A DNA stretch of 64,000 bases, taken from the NCBI GenBank assembly GCA_003988855.1, contig QYAI01000101.1, forward strand, positions 1 to 64,000. Direction: 5' to 3'. The translations under genes and the position numbers were made by a program. Shown piece by piece: positions 56,060 through 64,000 of the stretch. The notes under the pieces were generated by a model. It was not told the origin of the DNA and searched no databases. It saw only the letters and a list, made by a program, of their open reading frames with translations. Position 1 is the first letter of the stretch, and every line of letters starts with the position of its first letter. This DNA is from Arachnopeziza araneosa (Eukaryota > Ascomycota > Leotiomycetes > Helotiales > Arachnopezizaceae).

Positions 56060-57224
56060 TTACCACCAGAAGTAACTCATACCTTTCCGGGGTTGAGGCC
56101 CATTACTCCAGAAATTAAGTATTGGTTTGCCATTTATTTGACGAACCATCATAAGCATATCGTTATCGGATCGTGTAAATTGATCTGGTCTAGAAGGTTT
56201 TGCTCTCAAAAAAACAGCCGGGCGTCTAAATATGTCATTCCCACATTGACAATCAAGTATCATAAGCCAATCACGGCAAACAAGATATCCGGCTTCATAC
56301 ATGCATGGACACCCAAATGAATGAACTTGGAGGCCTTTGTTTGTTATTACAGTAGGAATGTTGTTGCTTTTTTCAAGAACTTCATTTAGAAGTCTGGGTC
56401 TCCTATAAATCGATACATCCCCAGATCCAGAGAAGTAGTCCAATGAATCTGCTACGAGTGACTCAGAATCTTCATCTATATGACTCTCCGGGGATGCTTC
56501 ATGTGCGAAGAGAGAGTGGTCGTCGGTTTGTTTAAGAATCTCCTCTTGAAGTCGAATAAACGCTTTTCTACCCTCCCCGTAAAGAAGGGGCATGTTCACA
56601 TCGAAGATGCCTAGCAGAGAGTAAGCCCTATCCTCCAGTCGAGTTGTACTACGTTTTGCAGCCCAAGACATCTTTCGCGCAATGCTAAAGAATATCAGAG
56701 ATCTCTTGCCATCGATTAACACTTCTTCATTGATGTTTGTTATTTTTCCAAGTAGTTCGATCGTTTCAAGCTTAGTCCCCAATTTGTACCAACAATTGTA
56801 GTAAAGGCTAGGTTCTGTGGTGCAACAAGCTCCTGCAACCTCCAGCCTCGTGTAAACCATCTGCTTCTGGCGAATTTGGAGTCAGGCATGTTAGGATCTT
56901 CAACGTTGGCACGTCGCTGAGGTAAGCATAACAGACGCTTGCCTCCTCGTACCATCGATACATGGCTTCAGATAGCTCCGCAGAGCTCGTCATGTCAATA
57001 CAACAGGTATCGATCCAGATGCAGTCGTGACCATCCCTTTTTGCCAGAATGCAACTGTTTTCTAGCTTGGAAAACCCTTTCTTATGTCTTGGCAGTTCGC
57101 CTTGCATGTCTTGAAATGTGATCTCCTCACCCCAGGCGTGCGATAGAATAGCATACTTGTAGGACATAACCCCAGTTTCTACGAACTCCTCAACCTTTAA
57201 TTTGGTAGTGTGAAGAAGTCGCAT
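56060..57224 (-). pseudogene. HET-domain protein with two frameshifts
   Basis: The gene starts with MRLLHTTKLKVEEF, the classic opening of HET-domain (heterokaryon incompatibility) proteins, and follows the family through YAILSHAWGEEITFQDMQ, IWIDTCCIDMTSSAELSEAMYRWY and CYAYLSDV. The continuation NVEDPNMPDSKFARSRWFTRGWRLQELVAPQNLAF is in another frame (shift near 56905-56915). From YYNCWYKLGTKLETIELL onward the third frame is used (shift at a TTT run, 56803-56805). After that MSWAAKRSTTRLEDRAYSLLGIFDVNMPLLYGEG and FIRLQEEILKQTDD run unbroken to the stop at 56060. Neither shift can be an intron, because no room or splice sites exist. HET proteins trigger cell death after fusion of unlike strains, and their loss is often tolerated. 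No HeLo, NACHT or WD part is attached. Confidence 0.85.
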
Positions 57225-58557
57225 AGCGGAGTAATATCCGAGGTTATTATTGGTAGTGTGGTGTTCTGTTATATTTTAGTTTGACTCTTTGCTATTAAAG
57301 AACATGTTTTACCTACATTGGGATAGCTCGTAAGATGATATTGAAATAGGTTCAGAGTTTGTAAGAAGCAAGATCACGTAGTACATCGGTTTGAAGATCC
57401 CAGCGAGGTTTTGAAGATTCTTGGGGAGAAGCAGGCTCGTACGAACAACGTTGAAAGGCGGCGCCTTCTATTGGCTCAGAATTAGAGTCAGTTAATTGGA
57501 TTGCTTTTCTAGTACTTATAGAATTTGCAGAAGGAACTTGGAATGGTATTGGAACTGGCTCTATTGAAGCTCCTTATAAGATGTCTTTGTTCATGCTACC
57601 TACCTAGCTTGATTTTTGAGATCGTTTCCGTGTTCGCCTTCTGCTACTAATTTAAAAGGCCTTTCTTATTTACCTTAACTCCTGTGATGAAAAGATCTAA
57701 AATGAGATAAAGTTTAAGCATATAATGACGAAATTTTAGCACCAAGCCCACAAGATTAGCTCCTCAGCCGGTCCGCCGTCTTGACGCTTCTCTCAACACT
57801 GATCTATTCTTCTCCGTCATGGTAAGAACAAGTCATCTCCGTAGTCGGTCCGCTCACCATCTAGATCTCTTGCTCTCTAATTCACAACGACTCATACCCC
57901 ATCCTGCATAAAAGTAGACGAGAAATGTGTGCCCAAAAATCCAAGCATCGCCTTGTCCCAAGCCTTCAACGTCTTCAACCCCAATTTGAAAGATACTCGA
58001 CTTAGCTATTTTACGAACATTTTTCCAAGGTGGTTCCTTCCAACAAGCACGGGTGTGAAGTGGGTGATAGCGAGTTGCTGGTGCTTTTCTGACCCTATCT
58101 GCCTCCCTGGTGACCCACGCAACTGAAGATGATAAGACTATATCGTATCTGACACGAGGAGATCTGATGCAACTTGAAACTGAACTTGGTAAGATATGGA
58201 AATTTTGATAATCGAGAAGGCTCAAAAATACAAGCTGCAAGTTGATCGTAGTAGTAAGAAATGGCTGAAAAGCACCAAGTCAAAGAAAACCGGGCCTGTA
58301 TCAGATCACGTATTTGAGCATCAACAAGAGGATAACTATGATTCGCGCTGAAGAGCTCAAATCCGGTCAAAAACATAGTGGGTTTGAATAAAGACAAGTC
58401 AAAAAGTATACACGAATGCAGGGAAGAAAGAGTAAGATCCAAGACACATCTACAATTTTCAAAGGTCAAAGCTCAATGCTGCGGCAAAATTTCTACGGGT
58501 GAACGCCAACCACCAAACGACAATTATTCCACAAGTATATGTAGTGAAAACAATGCT
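57225..58557. other. 1.3 kb spacer, nothing recognised
   Basis: AT-rich spacer between the HET pseudogene start and the RTA1-like gene end. Short frames only. Confidence 0.5.
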
Positions 58558-59600
58558 CTAATACCCCGGTCCATTCTGTGGACGATACCCCCATTGCTGC
58601 GGTTGTTGCTGCAACGGCACACCATCATACTGCGCATATTTCTGGTCCGTCATCTTCAGCACCTTCCCCGGATGCCAGATGTTCATCAAAACCAACGCAA
58701 TGAACATGGGTAGTGCGTCGAAGACGTAGAGGAAGAATTCGTGATGGTCGATGTACACGTTGAGCGAACCACCTTGGGGAGCCGAGAACTCGACGATGCG
58801 GAAGATTATTCGGTACTGTGAAGGGTTAGCGATTTTAACGAGTGGGAGAAGGGTACACACGGTGATGAGGAGCAGAGATACCCGGAGGACCCAGACGAGC
58901 TTGGAGGGACCGCGCTTTGCTGACGCGGCGAGGGGTGAGCGTCGTAGTTTGCTGCTGAACTGGACGGAGAGGAACATGAAGAGTACAATCAGGCATTCCT
59001 GGAAGATGACACCGGCGGTGACGATGTGGAGACCGAGTTTGGCAGTCTTGATTGTTTTGCTGAGGGAGAGAAGCCCGCCGCCAATCTGGACGATGAATGA
59101 TCTGCTCTTGTCAGCGCGGTTCAATCGTATAGAAAAAAGAATCCTACATGATATCGAAACAGACAAAGACCACTCCCATCTTTGAGCCGTTTATGCCGAG
59201 CAGACTCTCTCCAGGCAAGAAGAATTTCATCATCCTCCCGAGCAGCATGTAATCGAACGCGTTAATGGACAGTGGCGCCAAAAGGACGAGCAGGAAAGAT
59301 GCATCGTAGCTGCCTTTCTGCGTTGGATTCCGAGCAGAGATGATACGTGCTGCGAATGAGAGAGTCTCCCAAAGACCACCCATGATTATGACCCAACAGA
59401 AAGCTTTTCGATGAATGATGGCCTGGAAGAAGTGGACGATGGTCGTGAGTGCGAAGAGAGCGAAGAAGATGAGCGCAGCGGCGCCGGAGGGACAATAGCT
59501 CCATTGATTATTAGGTGCATCGAGTGCTGGTATTACGTTAGTAAGGGTCCTTCACATGAATCCTCAGACTGTACTCACGTATGCATTTCGAGATGGCCAT
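58558..59600 (-). CDS. RTA1-like membrane protein (lipid-translocating exporter family)
   Basis: Exons are 59600-59579, 59526-59148, 59101-58861 and 58815-58558, giving 299 aa. The first exon has only 22 nt (MAISKCI). RTA1-like proteins are seven-helix membrane proteins linked in yeast to aminocholesterol resistance (Rta1) and sphingoid-base efflux or tolerance (Rsb1). Seven hydrophobic segments are visible, with family marks MGGLWETLSFAARIISARNP, SINAFDYMLLGRMMKFF, VCFDIISFIVQIGGGLL, YRIIFRIVEF and the final HHEFFLYVFDALPMFIALVLMNIWHPGKVL. The tail is cytosolic and Gln/Pro-rich. The third intron (GTGTGT...CACAG, 58860-58816) is stop-free in part and could be misread as coding. The ligand is unknown. 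Confidence 0.9.
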
Positions 59601-60719
59601 GGTGGGATTATGAGTTAGTAAATGAATGAAAATGCAAAGGAACCGAAAGCTCTACTAAATTTTCAGATATCACAACAAACCACGAGAGGAATGATTTAAA
59701 CGGGAAACAGAATATGGAGGAAATTGAAGGAGCGAAGACATAATATATTGATTAGCTACGAGAACAACGAGGCTGAGCAGGCGAGATATGGACACTGATG
59801 TCCCCATTTGGCTACGAAGCCGTTTGTCAGCGAGGCCAAAAGGGAGAGTGATACCAGAATTATAGCCACAGCCGTCATCTATCGCGGGAGTGGATTTGAG
59901 CCGCCAGCCCATTAAGCTGGATTCTGCTCAGTCATCTCCTTGAAACCCTTGAGGACCCGCGCCGATCTCTGAGACTGGAGAGGATGCTCGATGATTATTG
60001 GAGAAAGATATTTTTTTGGAGTCTCGGGAATACAGAAGAGGAAACCGTTTCGCCGTTGATATTATTGGTTGGCCGCTCGTGTTGCATGGCCCATTATTTG
60101 TGCGTCACAGGCGACGAGCTGCTACGAAACCCCATTACGAGTCGCTCAAAGGCGCGCGGAATTTGCGCAACGATGACTTCTTTTATACATAACTTCCGCT
60201 GCCTGCATCTGGCACTCGCCATGCGCAATAACCTATAAATCTCGCGGCAGAACGACTCTAGAAAGACAAACAAACAATCTGCATCATAGGCACGTCTTCG
60301 CCATGCGCAACCAATTCGTAGGCTGAGAAAAAAACACGAAAGATTGACGATTGGAGGGATCTACAGTGCCCGCGGATCGATCAATTTGTTTGAACGAGCT
60401 CGACAACCTGAGAGTCGCCAAATGGTAAAGCAACTCTGCGTGTTCTCTTGAACAGATGGTAGGTGGTTGACAGAGATGCAAGGAGGTTCAACCCCTCCCC
60501 CTTCTCGCCTATCTATGAGCATTTCTCCATCATTTGCTCCACAGGCCGTCTTTTGAACAAACCCCAATCCGAAAGAAAATATCGTGTGGTGCCTGTTAAT
60601 TCTTTTCCCAAAGTATTTAGTGCAGCCTAATCAAAAATTGAATCTCTACTCATTTTCATAGCATTCATGATCTAATCCAACATTCAATGTACACTAAACT
60701 TTGCACAACTAAGAAACGG
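59601..60719. other. 1.1 kb spacer, nothing recognised
   Basis: Upstream region of the RTA1-like gene and 3' flank of the SET gene. I saw no tRNA or conserved frame. Confidence 0.5.
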
Positions 60720-62871
60720 TCAAGACTTTCCCCCAGAGTCTGCATCCGCATGCTCAACCGCTGGCCCCGGATACGACAAGCATAAGATCGTTTGTTGAAG
60801 AAGCTTTCCTGCTAACTTGCCCCGCTGCATCTCGTAAGGCATGCTGATCAACTCCTCCCTTGCCACCCAACTTGAAAAGTACATTATGGGCTCATAACCA
60901 GCTTCATCAATTATGTCTGGGGCGAAACAAGGCAGCTCGTAAATTCTTACACAAGTGTGTCGAATAAGTGCTTCAACGACGTCGTTGTTTTCCCCGTGTA
61001 TGACTTCTACACTCTCATCATCATCTATTTCATCCTCCCATGCTCTGAAGAGTGTTAATTTCTAAACTGTATCTCTACATCTCACAACATTTCACTTACG
61101 TTTCCATACATTTCATCCATCCTTCCAGCTCTGGGATAGGAAATGGTTTATCGACAATCCGGTAAAGCATCGTTATTACGAAGAGCCATATTGACCAGTA
61201 AGTGTGATCCCACCCTGCTTCAATGACTTCAGCCCAGTCCAACGGAGGGATCTTGACTAGATCAAAACAAATCAAATCTATTATTGTAGAGCAAAGTTCC
61301 TCGTCATACCGGGACACCCAATCGTACGCATGTTCGAGAGATAGGAGCTCGATGCCAGCGAGTAGAGGACTAACATGCTGGGTTATACTTTGACCAAGCT
61401 TAGACTTTTCATCAGGAAGGCGAAACACTCCGTAAATACTAGCCATTGACAAAAGAGATTGGATGGGCAGCATAGCCATTGCGAGAAGTGTCTTCTGAGT
61501 TTCTCGGTAAGTTTCGGCAAGTTTTTGATTTGCGTTGGTGGGTGGACTGAAATTTCGTTAGTTCTTGAAGATATGTTGTTGGTAAGACACCCACTGAAGT
61601 GATCCATCCCTATCGTGAATCCTCCTTGCATCAAATTGGAGCTTTTCGCGAGTCAATTGCAAAACAGCTACAACATTTCTAAACATAGGGCTCTGAGAAA
61701 AGTTCACGTCACTTCCCAAACAATACTCAGGAGAGCTGGAAAGAAATCTCTTTTCTCGTTCATTGGCAAGCACACAAGAAAGCGTGTCGAACCAACCAAA
61801 TGCGAACTCATCAAACTCGTTCAGACGAGAATGAGTTGTGGGCTTCTGGCTAGGAATGTTTATCCAATACATGAACTCTTCTTCTGGGCCCATTATACGC
61901 CTTAGTGGAGCATGGGAGTTCTGGGATTGACGAAGTTGCTTAGCTTCCGGCGGCGGGGTGATTTTTAGGTTGACTCGATCCAATTTTTGTTGATTCGTGA
62001 TAAACCCATAACCTGTGAGCAATTCAGAGTTGTTTTTGTTCCCGTAGTAGATGTAAATTTGGTCGCCCTGCTCGATAAATATGGAATTGGTCAGGCTGAT
62101 GTGTTCCGCCACTGGATGCGATGCCCAGGTCACATTTTCCACACCATTATGATTGCCAAGATCTACAAGAGGAAGGAGTACAGAGAAACTATCTCTTTTG
62201 ATATGCTCACGAATCCTTAATAAATCTAGACTCGAGGCTACCAATACATCATCAAAAAGGACAGCCGAGAGCGTATTCGAGGCTCGGAAGCTTCTCGTGC
62301 TGAAGATGGTGGCAGCCCATTGGTATAAGATGAGTGGATATTCAGAAACGTCAAAATCTCCTTCGACGAGGAGCGAGATGCCCTCTTCCCAATCCCTGAG
62401 CCATATTTCCTTCGTCTTCCTGACAGCCGGCTCTGCATTTGTGCCAATGAGATAATTTTGATCATCATCTGGCCACCAAGCTGGGATTGCAAGGCTTTGA
62501 GGGTCATCTGGCTGGGGCAACAGTCGAATGTAAGGCCACCAATATGACTTTTCTTTCAACAGATATTGTTGGACGAGGAAGAAGTTTCCGATAAGGTGTG
62601 GTCTGCCATTTTGAAGAGCTGAAATAAAGCATTCTGGAAATAGCAACGAGCTGGGATGCCGGAATAGACTGCTAAGTTCCACCGCATTCAAATACGAGAG
62701 AGAAACACGAAATGAACATTTCATAAACTGCGTGGCGGGAGGGATGACCTCGGTAGCTCTTAATGATAGCCCAGTAATCTGGTCAGAGTAGATCTGGACG
62801 CGGGCGTCACAGAAAGATCCATTCTGGGTGGACCAATCGATGAGGTCTTGGAACAATGAATCTTTAGACAT
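60720..62871 (-). CDS. SET-domain protein lysine methyltransferase (SETD3/Rkm type)
   Basis: Exons are 62871-61589, 61546-61100 and 61044-60720, giving 684 aa. The layout matches the Rubisco-LSMT/SETD3/Rkm class: a split SET domain in the first 300 residues and a helical substrate-binding region after it. GLSLRATEVIPPATQFM corresponds to the first SET strand (family: G.G..A...I..G), with a looser match than usual. Residues 240-242 are the N-H-N cofactor motif (LVDLGNHNG), and 275-290 (YYGNKNNSELLTGYGF) hold the catalytic tyrosine region. The expected activity is transfer of methyl groups from SAM to lysine (or, as SETD3, histidine) of a non-histone protein; the target is unknown. The first intron uses a weak donor (GTCTTA) that best fits the frame; the stronger overlapping GTGTCT breaks it. 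The second is clean (GTAAGT...TTCAG). Confidence 0.85.
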
Positions 62872-64000
62872 ATCGACGATTTGCGGAGAAAGGCAACGTG
62901 TAGTAAGGATGTTCCAGGCGTGGATAGCGGGCGGAAAAAATATTGATCAAGTCATGGGTTGCGTAGTGAGCTGAGGATGAAGTGGTTGCACTTTCCTTGC
63001 GGTGCTCATGATAGTCGCCTTTTGGATTATCTGGAGCTGACGGTTGGCTATGTAACCATAATTATTTTATCAGGCACATGCATAGTTCGAAAAAGGCGTT
63101 TTCAACCCGAGACTCCAACCCAGAACATCGACTGCATGGAAAGAAGTCTGGCGATCTGTTTTCCGGTGGACGCCCGTCCGTTCACTCGCATATCAATCCC
63201 AAGCATTCGACAAGGAAACGAAGAGGAACTGTTCCCAAGCTTGCGACAAAGATAGCCAGCTGTCTCCAAGTTATGGCATGAGAAGGGTTTGTGATTTTCC
63301 TTGGAGCTTTAGTAGCTGTTACAATTGGGCAGTGGTGGGAGAGTGGATCCGCCGAAGCGAGAAGGTCAAGAACATCATCGCGACTTTCTCCTTCTCCAGA
63401 CAGCAACAACTCCATCCAACACACAGTCGCCAACCTCTGGCACCATAGAGCGACGGGGTGAACAGCGTGTCGGGGCAACTTTTATCACCGTCTGCAGAAT
63501 ACTGTTCCGCTGTTCACACCAATCAAGGAGATCTGACTGAACTCCTCGACGCTCGTGGGGAAGATTGTCTGCCAGACTGGCTCTTTGCATGCTCTAAATG
63601 TCACACTGCAGGCTCTTCACCTACCCTTGCGTGTCTCCTCCAGACAATTATTGGCACAAAGTGGATTGCTGAGAGATAGGAGGACATGATGGTTTGATAT
63701 TGGAAAGAAGCCTTTCGAGGCGTGTACTATCATTGCTGATCCGAGAAGTTGGTTCCGATAGATGTCATCCGAATCCCTTCCGATCCATACCGTTCGAGTC
63801 CAGACACCACATTCATGCAGACTTCAATGAAAGTGGGGGATTGGGATGGAAGCATGGGACGAAAGTCAATTCCTTCACCGCAACACACACATCTGCGACG
63901 GAAGATTGGACGGCGAGAGAAGATGCACAGGATGGCGGAAAGCTGCAGCTGTGATGTTGTATCTCTAGCGGTCAAGGCCAATGACCGATGCTCCCAGCAG
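62872..64000. other. Window end, no gene recognised
   Basis: Upstream region of the SET gene. Frames such as 63182-63478 (minus) and 63694-63954 (plus) lack family pattern. A gene running off the right edge cannot be excluded. Confidence 0.4.

Noticed and set aside
61096..61479. Separate small gene starting MAMLPIQSLL
   Set aside because: It is the second exon of the SET-domain gene; the upstream exon joins it in frame.

Overview
The window looks like nuclear DNA of a filamentous ascomycete (Pezizomycotina, most likely Leotiomycetes/Helotiales; the class is an inference). The genes carry many short GT-AG introns of about 45-130 nt. The protein set is typical of moulds: PAC1/LIS1, a Stu2/Alp14 TOG protein, Cdc24, Mrp10, a secreted lipoxygenase, a HET-domain protein, an RTA1-like protein and a DUF3292 fragment. 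I saw no rRNA, tRNA, CRISPR array or bacterial-type operon.

Layout. 1-6.4 kb is accessory-like: a probable solo LTR that truncates an orphan gene, a second orphan gene transcribed divergently, MITE-like and tandem repeats, a 5'-truncated DUF3292 gene and a small papain-fold-like protein. 7.0-8.9 kb holds an MFS transporter with nine exons and an apparent 1-nt frameshift. After a 3.4 kb gene-free stretch come an SPFH/stomatin-like gene (12.2-13.4 kb) and a secreted lipoxygenase (16.4-18.5 kb). 19.2-24.4 kb is a divergent pair of microtubule genes, PAC1/LIS1 and a Stu2/Alp14 TOG polymerase.

24.4-34.1 kb is a gene-poor, GC-rich stretch dense in microsatellites. Inside it lies one tiny three-exon gene for a conserved Cys/His-rich protein. 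34.1-45.1 kb is a housekeeping block: a 919-aa nuclear-looking protein with a KEN box and CDK-type sites, divergent from mitoribosomal Mrp10; then Cdc24 (polarity GEF) divergent from an F-box/WD40 ubiquitin-ligase receptor. 46.5-48.0 kb encodes a membrane-anchored glycosyltransferase-like protein.

49.9-62.9 kb mixes secreted, surface and accessory genes: a small cysteine-rich secreted protein, a GPI-type surface protein, a small orphan, a type-B carboxylesterase with an internal TGA, a HET-domain gene with two frameshifts, an RTA1-like membrane protein and a SET-domain lysine methyltransferase.

The strongest leads are the microsatellite island with its embedded micro-gene, a 327-nt stop-free in-frame intron (exitron candidate) in the Cdc24 PH domain, the solo LTR supplying a stop codon, and lesions in three otherwise well-preserved genes, which are either real decay or sequence errors. 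All exon coordinates were worked out by eye from splice signals and family patterns. No database or RNA data were available.
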